Source of the DNA: Bemisia tabaci
Lineage: Eukaryota > Arthropoda > Insecta > Hemiptera > Aleyrodidae
Direction of reading: 5' to 3'
Length of the DNA stretch: 64,000 nucleotides
NCBI RefSeq assembly: GCF_918797505.1
Contig: NC_092793.1
Coordinates: forward strand, 70,675,660-70,739,659
Position 1 is the stretch's first letter; the number at the start of each line of letters is the position of its first letter. Under the pieces are notes generated by a model. That model saw nothing but the letters and a program-made list of their open reading frames with translations. It did no database searches and had not been told where the DNA came from. Positions 44,390 through 55,359 of this stretch are shown piece after piece. The translations under genes and the position numbers were made by a program.

Positions 44390-45220
44390 TTCGGTGTGTC
44401 GAAGGTTGTCTACGGCTCGAGACAGGGAGCGAGTGGACGAGAGAGACAGAGAGAGACAAGGGACTATTTTACATTATGTCGCGTGGGAAATCGGGAGTAA
44501 CATATTACGGTACGCCCCACACATTGTTGTCCCCGGGGGGCGACCCGGGGAGTCGCACACATTTATAATGCTGCCATTAGAAATGCTACCAGTAAACAAG
44601 AGGTAGGTAAAAAATTAAAACTGAGATGACGGAAATTCTCCGGAGTGTGCAGGAGGTCAGACACGAGTTGAGTGACTCGGGCCCGCCAGACTATTGAGAT
44701 GTCCTCGATTTATTGACGGGACGGGACCCCCGAGTAGCCGGTGATTGTGAGCATCGCTCCGAACTGATCGTCGCTGTTCGCCTATCAGAATTTGTCATGA
44801 TTCTTGTCCTCCGTTCAGTGCAATACGATCGCAAACGAGGCTTTCGACATACTTACGTTGAGACTTAGGTTGTAATGTTCGCACACGTAGGATGCCCGAT
44901 TCGGGAAGTAATTAAAATGTCGCTTTGATTCGGAAAAAATTTCAGTTTCTTGCTCTCTCGCGAGTTAGAGAAAGTATTCTCGTCGTAAAAAAAATAATAT
45001 CAAATACTAAAATAAAAAAGTTGAAATTGTATCATTTCTAGGCGTTTTAAGGGGCCTGGAGTAAAAAAAAAGAAACCTTACTTGAACAAATTTAAGTCTG
45101 TTCGCCTGGCGTCCCTTTTCTATGTACAGTCATACCTCAAAATCAATGTTTTTTTTGGAGGGGGTTGGTTACACGCAGCCTTTATTATTATTTAGATTTT
45201 TTCATGTCACATCAAAAAGG
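44390..45220. other. unannotated spacer
   Basis: No gene recognised; a CCCGGGGGGCGACCCGGGG palindromic GC patch lies at 44532-44550. Confidence 0.3.
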
Positions 45221-45299
45221 ATTCTTTGACAAAACCTTTTAGTGTATTATTTTCCGGATGAAATTTTTGAAGGAGAACAAATATATGTCGTTCCTTGAA

Positions 45300-45470
45300 G
45301 TTTGCAGAGTTTTCTCTGCTTACAGAGTAAAAATCAAGGAAGTTTTCAAGAGTTGACGTTGAGTGGTTTTATCATTTAAAAAGTAAAGTTTGACAGGAAG
45401 TCTGCAACGTCGCAAACCGAGGCACGTGGTTTGGTAGCTTCATCGTCGATTTGTGGTTCAGCTTTTTCAT
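45300..45470 (-). repeat. dispersed repeat, TTTGCGACGTTGCAGACTTC family
   Basis: Reverse-oriented copy (plus strand AAGTTTGACAGGAAGTCTGC, AACGTCGCAAACCGAGGCAC, then GTGGTTTGGTAGC). Related sequence in the other orientation at 50800, 51757 and 54175. Confidence 0.65.
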
Positions 45471-45474
45471 AATG

Positions 45475-46312
45475 TTGCAACACAATTTTTTTCTCGCGAT
45501 TCTCCGAGCAAATGAGTGGTTTTAGCGGTCGTAAATTAGGAGGTCTATTAGTGTTTTCTATTCAACAAAGTGATGACAGAGCTATCTGTGCTAGAGGGGA
45601 TGATGAGAGAGATGGGGTAAGAACGGGGAGTATCGGAGAGGATGATAGAAAGAGAGATGAACTGTAGCAAGTTATTAGAATATCCGCTCCGTTCCCATGA
45701 TAATAATTTCAGAAGCGGCCTGATGCGGCGGCGCGAGGACAATATTTAAAACGATTGAGCGGCTCTTTATGAATGTGCATCTGGGTGTTTTAAAAAGCTA
45801 TTATCGCGTTTTGATACAAGAGTAAAACAAGGCAATGAAAAATATGTTCGACTTCGCCCCGCGTGGCGACCGTATTGCCGCGGGTGACTCCTGCGCCTTG
45901 ACTCCTATGCAATTCCCGAAGCGCCCATCCCGAGGGAGAGGGTGCTGGTACGCACGCACGGCGAAACGGGTGCAGCGCGAGGGGTAATCGAATCAAAAGA
46001 GGGGTGGTTCATCCTAATGAAGTTTGGGATATGGTTCATGGCACCTCCACCCTTGAAATCCTTATCGTTTAGTAACAGTTGAGATATCCACCGATTTCCC
46101 CCGCCTGGATATCTCTCCGCCTTTGTGTCGCCGTCTCGTGTAAATAAGCTCCAGCTAAACCTGGCCCAACTTTCCCCCGCCCCTTAACCCTCCTCTGTCT
46201 CATCGGGGTCTGTTCACACCCTCACCGATCCTCCGTGCGGTTCTTATTATAAATTTATTTGCCACCTCACTTCACTTCTTGATCCACCGACGGCTCCGTC
46301 GCCCAGTAGAGT
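45475..46312. other. unannotated spacer
   Basis: No gene or element recognised; moderately GC-rich near 45850-45980. Confidence 0.3.
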
Positions 46313-46316
46313 ACTG

Positions 46317-46567
46317 ACATGCTAAGGAAAAACGCCGTATGAGCCTTTAAACATTGCCAAACTCCCTTTGATAAATCACAAATTTCCGAGATTTAGGAGA
46401 ATTTCAGAATTTCTTGAATTTCAAGAATTTCTTGTTTTTAATGTTATCTGAAGTGTCTGAAAAACTCAATGAAAAATATTTAAAATTTTCCTCTGGAAAA
46501 TTTTCTTGGTGGGAGGAAATTTGGCAAAAATCTAATGTTCATACTGCGTTTTTCCTTAGCACAGCAG
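46317..46567. repeat. MITE, CTGCCGTG family, copy 4
   Basis: Ends CTGACATGCTAAGG and CCTTAGCACAGCAG with the AACGCCGTATGAGCC motif. AGTA flanks both ends, a 4-bp duplication. About 251 bp, no ORF. Confidence 0.82.
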
Positions 46568-46569
46568 AG

Positions 46570-47240
46570 TACCATCCGAGTGTCTTTCAATCTTAGGGAT
46601 TTTCACAGCACCGCCCATTCATACATTGACGCAATTGCGTCGATTTAAATCGATTTTTTGCATGAAGACGTAAGTCCACTGGTACGTTTCAAAATTGCCA
46701 CAGTTGATGCATTTTTGTATGGATGAGCTATCAAGAAAATTTACCAAAAATTTTAACGCGATTTCGTTGAGTGTAAGGAAAAAATTCCCATTTTTTCCAT
46801 CTTCGCTCAATTAAATATCCATCAAAAATAATAATTTATCAGGAATTTTAAAATGTAGCATTAAGTGCACGTCTTTATGCAAAAAATTGATGAAGTTATC
46901 ATCTTATCGTGCTTTTAATCCTTTTTTTTTCAAATTCAGGACTCCTTCATATAGAAGAAATAATCGTTGCGCTGACATTGCTCTTGTAGATTACAGGTTT
47001 TCCTCCTTTTCAATTCGTAGAATGTCATCTTTGTGTTAAATTTTTCTTCGATCTCTACAATGGTGCAATGCTGCATTGTTACCGAGACTGAAATAAATGT
47101 ATTGTTTAAGATTGCAAAAAAGGTCTCGGGAAGTATTTACCTGACCTGGATTCCAATGCGATCATTGTAGTAGTGGCGATTTCTGAACGCATTGCCACTA
47201 GTAAACTAGAATTCTAGAGGCAGCTTGAAATCAAAAAGCG
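46570..47240. other. unannotated AT-rich spacer
   Basis: No gene or element recognised. Confidence 0.3.
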
Positions 47241-47242
47241 CA

Positions 47243-47471
47243 CACTGGAAAAAAAAAACACATTGGATGTAGAGTCCAGACTCTTGAAAACATTGACAAG
47301 AAAAAACACTCTTGATTCAATCGGATTTTTGCTTGAATCAAAACGAAATCCGCTTAAATTAAGCGGATTTCGTTATGATTCAAGCTAGATTCTGATTGAA
47401 TCAAGAGTACTTTTTCTTGTCGATGTTTTTAAGAGTCTGGACTCTAGATCCAATGTGTTTTTTTCCCAGTG
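47243..47471. repeat. palindromic MITE, CACTGGGAAAAAAAACA family, copy 2
   Basis: About 229 bp and close to a full palindrome. Arms meet at CCGCTTAAATTAAGCGG near the centre and include GAGTCCAGACTCTTGAAAAC. Ends CACTGGAAAAAAAAAACAC and TTTTTTTCCCAGTG. It would fold into one long hairpin. Sister of 15857-16116. Confidence 0.88.
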
Positions 47472-47819
47472 CACCCTTTCGGCCGAGCGCATTTTAAAAC
47501 GTATTAATACAGAGTGCAGGAAGGGGAAAAAGAAGAAAAATCGAAGGATGCTCAATTTTTATTACCATTATTGACCCTCATGTAAAATAGAAGATTATCG
47601 AATTGACCGACAATCCTCTCTTGTCCACCGGGATGTTTCCCACCATTCGTATGACACTCGTCAATTTTTAACGATGTGAAGCAGCTCCATAGAGTTTCTT
47701 CGGGGGAAAACAGCGATTCCGTTTTAGCACGGTGGCGAACTCCGAGTCATAACATTAACAAGCGTGAAAACTAGCGACTCGTAAGCGGCGGAGAGAGCGC
47801 AATTACAGGCGGGAAAATT

Positions 47820-48260
47820 TGGCCGGCGCAATTAGAAGACCATTAGCGTTATGATTTATATAGAACAAACAAAACGGCGAAGATTCGGATTGGCCGACGG
47901 GATCGAAGAAAGGAGGCGCGGCGGGGATGCGCGAGCGGAGATAAAAGCGACGGAGTGTGGCAGTTTTATTGGGCACTTTGTATGTTAATATCCGCCCGGC
48001 CGAAGCGGGGCCCCTCAACGATGACACCTTGTCGAATCGGGACACTATAAATACACTGCTCTCTATTCTATTCTCGTTAGTTCTAATTGCTTTTTAATAC
48101 GGCCGCAGGAGCGCGCTTGCGGTCCACGATGTGTAATACCTATGCTCCAAATTTTCGAGGCGGAGGGCGCATCGAATTCGCCGTCGCCTACTGCCCCCTC
48201 CCCCTCTCCCCCGCGAGCCGCTGCCGGCTCCCGCCCCTTCCGATACGCTCGTAAAATTTT
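47820..48260. other. GC/CpG-rich block with possible core promoter
   Basis: CpG-rich DNA containing TATAAATA (48046-48053) and, about 33 bases on, TTAGTT (48077-48082), similar to an insect initiator. No convincing ORF follows on the plus strand, so promoter function is only a possibility. Confidence 0.25.
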
Positions 48261-48421
48261 CGTATTCGTCGTTATCGAAACCTTCAACGCACGCCTCCTC
48301 AATTAAAATTGAAAAATATCTAGCCACTCTTTTTATGATTTTTGCCGCTGAGAGAGTTTACGAGAGGATGGCAATCGAGAATTTGCAGAAGTCTGAAATC
48401 TGATGAATTTCGTGGTTAAGT

Positions 48422-48642
48422 GGATGTAGTTCTATCAAACGGAACTAATCGCCATAGGGGGAAGAAGGGAGAGGGGGGCTTGGATTGGCGGGTGTTGCGG
48501 TGCGCGATGTTAGTCCTTTCCTATACTCGCAATGCTTTTCCATGGCGCTTAGTTCCGTTCGGTAGAACGCGCTATCCGGGATTCTAAAACCCTGAAAAGG
48601 AACTCAATTTGGCGCTAAGTTCTGTTTAACAGAAATACGTCC
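48422..48642. repeat. palindromic MITE (GGATGTAGTTCT ends)
   Basis: 221 bp; left GGATGTAGTTCTATCAAACG, right complement GGACGTATTTCTGTTAAACA. Perfect AAGT duplication (48418-48421, 48643-48646). Same family as 7950-8071, with a longer interior. Confidence 0.82.
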
Positions 48643-48649
48643 AAGTAGA

Positions 48650-50412
48650 AACTACTGAGTTAACTGAATTCGAGGATAAGGGCCGTCCCTAAATTACGTA
48701 ACCCTCTAGGTGGGATGGGGGTTGAGGTGAGCGTTGCGCCATTTTGTTTTTGCGTGTTAACGGATAGGGACCTAAGGGGGAGGGGAAAAGGGGGGTCAAA
48801 AATGCCCTTATAGAGAGTTACGTCATTTAGGTACGGCCCTATACCCTTGGTTCATAAATTGAACAATTACTGGAGGAGATGTGACAAAATGATCTAATCC
48901 TCTAAAATGCATGTGCTTAAATGGGACATGTCGCCAGATGACGTCACTAGGAGGTGGATTTTTTCACTTTTTAATCCATTTTCATACTTTTTCCCGGATC
49001 AGGAGGAAGTCATATAACACACTGCGAAACCAGCTCTTTGAGCACTCTTACAATTAGATGAAACAATAAAAAATTTGCGTACACATTCTCCATGATATCA
49101 ATGGTCAAAATGCGAAACTACGTACCTCCAACATTTCCGCTTCTCTTCAATTTTTTCGAAGAAAAACAAGTCAACTTCATAGCTTTAATTTTACAGCGCG
49201 GTTATTGTAGTGTTTTTGAATTCTTGCAACTTAATCTCGTTTTAAAAAAATACTTAATGTATGTACAATATTAAAATGTACACAATTATTTTCCCTGAAG
49301 TTTAACAATTTTTGGGTGGGAAGCAATAACTATTTCCTACTCTCGGTGAATTTTTTAGAAAATTATGAAGAAGCAACATTTTTACAGTACTGCAACGCGC
49401 TGGCTCCTTTTTGCTTGATGCGATCAAAATATCACGCTCCCGTTCAAAAAATGGCAATTTTCAAATATTACGAGGTACCCTTGTAACCACGTTCAAAGGT
49501 GACACCTCGTTTCAATGCACGATAGGGTATGTATCGCACTTGAAATTAGTATAAGCGCAAGCATATGTTTCATTCTCTCAGATGATTTTCGAAAGGCAAT
49601 TTAGAACTCGAAACGATAAGAACACTCACGCACGCTTTGACACAATTGAGCCTTGATCTCGGGATGAAAAGGTCGGATCCTTGGGCCTCCTCGACGAAGC
49701 ATCTCTGTGTCAAGCTGGAGAGTCACTTAGCATCCACAGGCGCTATCGGTATGTCGCGCGAGGAAGTCAGCAACGGAACAATGCCGAGCGCTTAGCCGCT
49801 TCAATCCCAACTTGAGCCGCGCATTACCCCACATCCACTCTCCGGCCGAACAATGGTCCTCAAATTCGATTGATGAAATGTCAGGAGAAAATGGCCGATG
49901 AGAAGGGAGTGGAAAAGTAAAAAAGCGCCCGATTAAATGCCCTTTGTTTTTTCTCGAGTGTTTTTTCAGCGGCGCTCGAATTTCCGGATGCGTGGGGCCC
50001 GGAACACGCGCCTTTGCAGGCACTTCATCTCCGCCGGGTCTGTCGGCGCCGTTGCAGTTCACCCCCGGTTTTTCCGGCTCCGGGGCCCGTTTTCGCCCTG
50101 ACAGGCAACCGGGGCGCAGCGATTGAGCTGTTATCTCGTTGCTAGAATGGCGACAATCAATTGTCTGTTGATACGTCCTTGCGGCTACCACCAGACCGCA
50201 CACGCTAGCACCCCCTACCCCTCTCGTCCCTTTGAGAGGGCCACCGTTGTGTGGGCACACGCATGTCTCGCGCACTTCCTCTCAGCTAATCAGAGCCCTT
50301 GATTTCCTTACAGCTTCGATCCCTTCTCTCGTGCAACACTGATATCCACCCTGGAAATGCTCCGTAAATCAAATCGGCCTTGAGGCAAGTTATGAATTAA
50401 AATTAAAGCACC
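48650..50412. other. spacer with a CpG-rich part, no supported gene
   Basis: Contains a GC-rich stretch near 49960-50280. The 182-codon minus-strand frame 49727-50275 is the longest non-transposon frame in the window, but I recognise no domain and it coincides with raised GC, which lengthens frames by chance. Confidence 0.3.
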
Positions 50413-50416
50413 GTCA

Positions 50417-50656
50417 CCTTCCGGCCAAAGTACCACAAGTATCACGTTTCAAAATCTTCGCCGTTATTTTAATTTTTTACAGGGGAAGCGGCGGTTGAAT
50501 CTGTTTGAAAATTTCACTGAATTGTATCGGCAGCACGAAGTAATTTCAGTGAAATTTTTGGACAGCTTCGTCAAACAATTTCTTTGTAAAAAAAATAAAA
50601 TGGCGGCAAATTTTTTGAAACGTATCATGGCGCTTGTGATACTTTGGTCGGGAGGT
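50417..50656. repeat. inverted-repeat element, CCTTCCGGCCAAAGTA ends
   Basis: Left end CCTTCCGGCCAAAGTACCAC pairs with the right end (complement CCTCCCGACCAAAGTATCAC); the arms continue into CGTTTCAAAA. About 240 bp. The 88-codon frame across it is an artefact. Confidence 0.7.
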
Positions 50657-50799
50657 AAGAAAATTTGCCATTCAAATTTTCAGGAGAAACTCGCTTATCA
50701 TGACGGCGACGGGAAGTCTGAAAGTCAGCCCCTAAAAAAGGCATATGGGACGTATTCTTAGTCGTTCTTTAGGTAGCTCCTCTCCTGAAGAAGACCCAT

Positions 50800-51030
50800 A
50801 TCGATGGTGAAACTACGAAACCACATATCTCGGTTTGCGACGTTCCGGATTTCCTGTATACTTATTTTTAAATGGAGAACTATTCAACATCAATTTTTGA
50901 ACACATCCGTGATTTTTCTATTCTCTGCAAGGCAATTTCTGAGAAAACTTCAAGAAGTGATGTTGAATTGTTCTCCATTAAAAAAATAAAACAGGACCGG
51001 AGATTTTTGAACACCGTCGATATGGATTTC
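50800..51030 (+). repeat. dispersed repeat, TTTGCGACGTTGCAGACTTC family
   Basis: Contains CGATGGTGAAACTACGAAAC, TCGGTTTGCGACGTTCCGG and, further on, GAGAAAACTTCAAGAAGTGA. The order of motifs is shared with 51757-52030. Confidence 0.65.
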
Positions 51031-51756
51031 GTAATGATTAAATGGGGTACATTGGAGATCTTTAACATAGTATCATAAGAAGGACTCTTCACAGTCACAC
51101 CAATCGAGGATTCAGCAGTTATCTATGATACGAAATTAAAGCCACAAATTCAACCCCCAGTATTAAAACTACTTGATACACTTACCTCTTACCAATGAAA
51201 ATATAAAAAACGCGATTAAAAAGTCTATATGATGTCAACATCAAGAAAGATATCCAAATGCCTAACAATGGATGGAATTCAAAGTCTTCTTTATAGCGTG
51301 GAAGGATAGTTTTCTTTAACCAGCATTACAGCAGGCCTATTTCAGGAACACGCTATTGATCTTACTTGAAAAAGAACATGCTAACCTCACGCAGAGCGGG
51401 ACAGAGGTACCTTAATGCGCCTGAATGGACCGATTTTTCTTACATGCTATGACAGTTGCATCTCATTGATTTGAAGGAGTAGAGTGATTCTAATCGAATT
51501 AGTGAATACATACGGCTCAAAGATATACATATGCTGCTCACTCAGACGGATAAAAGCACCGAGTAATATGAAAATATCGCAGCTGCAAAAGACTACAATT
51601 CTGCCATTCTGATCACGTATCAAAATCACAACCAAAATGAATACGATCATTTTAATTGATCTGCTCGAGCACGTCTGCCACTTTGGGGAGGGAGGAGGGG
51701 AATCTTAAGCAGCCCTATGAAGCTCGAGGAAGGTTCGTTGAACCAATTAGAAATCG

Positions 51757-52030
51757 ACGGTGAAACTACTATAGACAATGTGGCTCGGTTCGCGACGTTG
51801 TAGACTTCCTGTCAAATTTTATCTTTGAAATGGAAAACTACTCAAGGTAAATTCTTTATCGAAATCTTTCCCTACTTTTTCCTCTCTTTGCAAAGAAAAC
51901 TCTGAGAAAATTTCAAGAAATGATACTGATTAGTTTTTCCTAAAAAAATAAATAAATAAATAAATAATCCGGGAGCGGAGATTTTCGAACACCGCAAACG
52001 AAGTACGCGGTCGGGTAATTGTACCGTCAA
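51757..52030 (+). repeat. dispersed repeat, TTTGCGACGTTGCAGACTTC family
   Basis: Contains CGACGGTGAAACTACTATAG, TCGGTTCGCGACGTTGTAGA, GAGAAAATTTCAAGAAATGA and CGGAGATTTTCGAACACCG. A TAAA microsatellite lies inside (about 51944-51966). Confidence 0.65.
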
Positions 52031-52073
52031 AATGGACGCTCCAGTGTCCTAACGCTCCCTATTCTGCCGTGCT

Positions 52074-52523
52074 AAAGAAGAACGCCGTATGAACATTCGA
52101 GACTCGCCAAATTTCCTTCGATACAATGTTTATTTTTCAGGAAAGTTATGAATATTTTTCCTTTAAATTTTCAGAATCTTTAGTCGAGATTGCGAACGAA
52201 ATTGTCTGAAAAATTGGGAGGAAAATATTTATAAGTTTCGGAGTCTCGGTCTCGCAATAACAGCGTAGCGACGGCTCGTTTTTGTTTTTAATTTATTTTC
52301 CGGTTGAAAATGAAACTGTAACTATTTTGAAACGTTCCAGGTTTTGTTTATTCTTTGTTCTTTATTTGCAGCATTTTCCCCAAATTAAGTTGTTCTTTTA
52401 TTATGTGTATTTTGGCTGATTAAGTTGTTTCTCATTTTTTATAAGTTTACCAGGTAATTCGCGTTTTATCGGAAATTTGGCAACCCCTGAAGGTTCATGC
52501 GGCGTTTATCCTTAGCACGGCAG
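52074..52523. repeat. MITE, CTGCCGTG family, copy 5, with a nested insertion
   Basis: 450 bp: ends CTGCCGTGCTAAAGAAGAAC and TCCTTAGCACGGCAG. Compared with copy 1 (253 bp) the extra length is one insertion at 52239-52437. Confidence 0.85.
52239..52437. mobile_element. 199-bp insertion with 11-bp target duplication
   Basis: Sequence absent from the sister MITEs, flanked by TTTATAAGTTT on both sides (52228-52238, 52438-52448). It starts CGGAGTCTCGGTCTCGCAAT. An 11-bp duplication fits a retroposed sequence, yet there is no poly-A tail, so its class is unknown. Confidence 0.7.
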
Positions 52524-52524
52524 T

Positions 52525-54170
52525 ACCATGCTTCAGCATGGTTGAGATAGGGACACAGAAGCATTAAAACCCACCAATTTTTAAAGTGCAAAAGTTCTTG
52601 CTCAGCGCGCGCGCGTCTACAAAAGAAAATCATGTCGTAAAAGTAAATCAATACCCGCGAGTATGACTCGGACCGGCCATTTGAATAAAAACAAAAGGCT
52701 CAGTTAGTAACGTAGTCAATAAAAATTTTGAATAGGCGCTAAATTACTAGTTTTTCTCTGTGACTTATGAGAGGTGTTGAGACACCCTCTCGCGTTTCAA
52801 CTCTTCGGCCTCCGGTACACCCCCGGCAAGCGGAACAAGAGGTCAAGTTACGGGATGTTTTCATAAAGCGCGATTGCCAAATATCCGATTTCAAGACGGG
52901 GCGAGCGGCGAGCGGCGGGGTGAAATGGCAACCCCGATCATAAATTGGGGACTCATTCGTTATCATAATCGTGCGATGCAAATCGGACAATCGCACGGCA
53001 ATCGGATTTCAAGTAGCACGCGCCGCGACGCGACGGCGGGGTGGGGGAGGGGGTTTAGGAAAGGGAAGGAGGGGAAAGGGGTGGCGTAGGGTAGGGCGGG
53101 CGCGTTCAACGCTGGAATCAGCCCCGTTTAAAGTCCGTGATTTATGTTGCAGCTCCTGGGTGTTGGCTTTGGCGCGCTTTCCCGAAACTTTAATTCTCTT
53201 AATGTATTCTCTCTGCGGAGGCACTTTCATTTTTTATTTCCCGCAAACGGTGTTCGAAAATGTGCTCGGGCTACGCTCGTTTTGGTCGAACAACCTTTTT
53301 CTCTTGTTTCGTGGCTAACTCTTCTCCCCGCACCATCATGCTCCCTTGCCCTGTTTTTTTTTAAAAAAAAAAAGAATATCATGAAAATAAAATGCTCTGG
53401 CAGGATTGCTATCAAAGGCGGTTGGGCGTCGCGGAGCGCACGGAAGCGCTATAAGAGCGACTTGTTAATTAGTTAGTTATATCATGAAAATATTTTGAAC
53501 GATCTTTTCTTTGATGATAGTATAAGTGCTCTTTGGATGTGTCCAATTTTAAAGGTTTTGCATCCAAGTATACAAAATAAAATTGCCATTACGACAATAT
53601 CTGCTTTGAAATATCCAACGCAGAATTTGTCCTTTGAGAAAAGCACTCGCAATGAATTTTTCCCATTGTTTACTATGTCCAAAGAACGAAGATTCTTCTG
53701 AGTATTTAGTAATCTAAAGGTTGAAGATGTCGAAAAAGTTCACGAGCAAGAGTAGAAATGAGGACTTTAGAGAGCCATCGTCTCGAAAATCAGTAGTTAA
53801 GCAAAAGGGTGCAGCAGAGAGATGAGCGTTAAGAGACAGGGAAAATGAAAATCGTTGATATTCATCCTTTAGAATCTTTCCACATAACTATCCTCGACAT
53901 TTGGGAAATTTATCTTAGTTTTCCTCAATTTCACGAGACTGTCGAATCGACACACTTTCGTGAAAAATACCCTCGAGATATAAAAAATCAAGTGATTACA
54001 ACAGAATAAGGCTCTCAAACTCACACGGCTCTTTGATACCACTATTCGGGCTTTATGAATGTGCTTGAAGTATCATCAAAATTGAAGGCGAAATGAGACC
54101 TTTGGTCTTAACTCCTTCTTCCTGCCTCGCTTAAGACATCCTTTTTCCATTCAAACGATACAGCTATCCC
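52525..54170. other. spacer with CpG-rich part, no supported gene
   Basis: GC-rich DNA at about 52860-53110. Near 54030-54090 is a reverse-oriented fragment of the tRNA-Glu-like repeat (GATACCACTATTCGGGC). Overlapping frames at 52971-53476 show no domain. Confidence 0.35.
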
Positions 54171-54174
54171 CGAT

Positions 54175-54290
54175 ATCCGAGTGTATCTATGGCAAAACTG
54201 CAAAACCACGCAACTTACTTTGCGACGTTGCAGTTTTCCTGTCGTATTTTTTTCTCCGAAAGATGACTAACCGTGACAGTCACAGTACAG
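54175..54290 (+). repeat. dispersed repeat, TTTGCGACGTTGCAGACTTC family, fragment
   Basis: Contains TACTTTGCGACGTTGCAGTT followed by TTCCTGTCG. Shortest of the four copies. Confidence 0.5.
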
Positions 54291-54990
54291 TCATTTGGTG
54301 TTTTTATGCGGCTCTGACAGCGGAGCTTTTTTCACACCGGATCCTAAATCTTTTGCTCTCCTATTTACAAAGTACGGGTCACTCCCTCCTCACCTCCCCC
54401 CCCCATTATAATGAAAGGCAGAAAATCGACTGTTTCCTAGCGGTTTTGACTGATAACTCTGGATTCCAGAGTTATCAGTCAAAAGCGGTTCCAGGGTCTG
54501 GAACCGTTGATATTCTGAGTATTTTTTAGGTGGTAATTACGTGAAAAGAGATACAATTTGAGTTATTTTCAATCCAACCCAAAATTTTTCGAATGAAAAA
54601 TGTGCCCACAACAGGTTTCACAAAAAATAAACCAAAATTGTCAACTTTGGTTTTTACAATTTTTTACTTGTATTTTATTCAAGCAATTTTAGAAGGCAAG
54701 TTCACCCGTCCGTGCGAAAGTAAACTTAAATTCCTACATTTTTTATTATCCTCCTTCTCTCGAAGGCGTAATTAGGCGGAGCCACGGCGATGCCAAATTC
54801 ACGATCTCGGGTGGCGTATATGGTCATAGTCTGATCTTTAATTATTTCGTTAGAATTCCCAGATTGTGCACTGATCCTACTAAATGCAGGCATAATTGCA
54901 ACAGATATTTTTCATTGTGTAATTAGAAGATGTTTCAACCTGTAATAATGTATTGAAAAATAATTATCAATATCAGTCGTATTTAGGATC
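54290..54990. other. unannotated spacer
   Basis: A perfect hairpin TGACTGATAACTCTG / CAGAGTTATCAGTCA lies at about 54448-54481. No gene recognised. Confidence 0.35.
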
Positions 54991-55356
54991 GTAAGTTGGA
55001 ATTTTTTAGCCAACGTACGTTGAAAATCAGCATAAAGCTGAAAGTCTCAATACAGAGGGAAAAAGCTCATATGAGCACAATTTTCCCTCAAAGAGATACG
55101 CTGTTTGATTCAACACTAGTAACCTCTCTGAGCTTGGTAGCAGTAAATTCAGGAGGCTGCTCTGCGCTGAGGATGGGTCCAATTAGACCCGAAACGCGTC
55201 TGCAGTTGCCTTCATGATTGGTCGTGATTAGTGTTGCACCAATCAGCGTATCTCTTTGAGGGAAAATTGTGCTTTCATGAGATTTTTCCCTCTGTATTAA
55301 GATTTTCAGCTTTATGCCGATTTTTAACGCACATTGGCTACAAAATTCCAACTTAC
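54991..55356. mobile_element. 366-bp palindromic element with a central hammerhead-like motif
   Basis: Ends GTAAGTTGGAATTTTTTAGC and TACAAAATTCCAACTTAC. Arms (54991 to about 55120, about 55222 to 55356) pair well and include CAGAGGGAAAAA and TTTTCCCTCAAAGAGATACG. The unpaired middle holds the motif at 55152-55213. Mirrored ORFs on opposite strands are by-products. Target duplication not clear. Confidence 0.8.
55152..55213 (+). ncRNA. hammerhead-ribozyme-like motif
   Basis: In order: stem I strand GGAGGC (55152-55157) and CTGCG (55162-55166); core CTGAGGA (55167-55173), which fits CUGANGA; stem II GGGTC/GACCC (55175-55179, 55186-55190); GAAA (55191-55194) then CGCGTC, giving a GUC cleavage triplet at 55198-55200; stem I returns as TGCAG (55201-55205) and GCCTTC (55208-55213). 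Both parts of stem I pair fully with wobbles, with an internal loop as in natural type I ribozymes. ACGCGT is self-complementary, so stem III could form between two molecules. One extra T (55174) before stem II departs from the consensus, so activity is uncertain. Confidence 0.5.
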
Positions 55357-55359
55357 TGC

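Noticed and set aside
49727..50275. 182-codon minus-strand open frame
   Set aside because: Longest frame outside the retrotransposon, but it is in GC-raised DNA, has no domain that I recognise, and could not be supported as an exon or gene.
54996..55351. Paired frames of 73-87 codons on both strands with similar peptides
   Set aside because: They result from the palindromic arms and cross the hammerhead-like centre; no independent evidence of coding.
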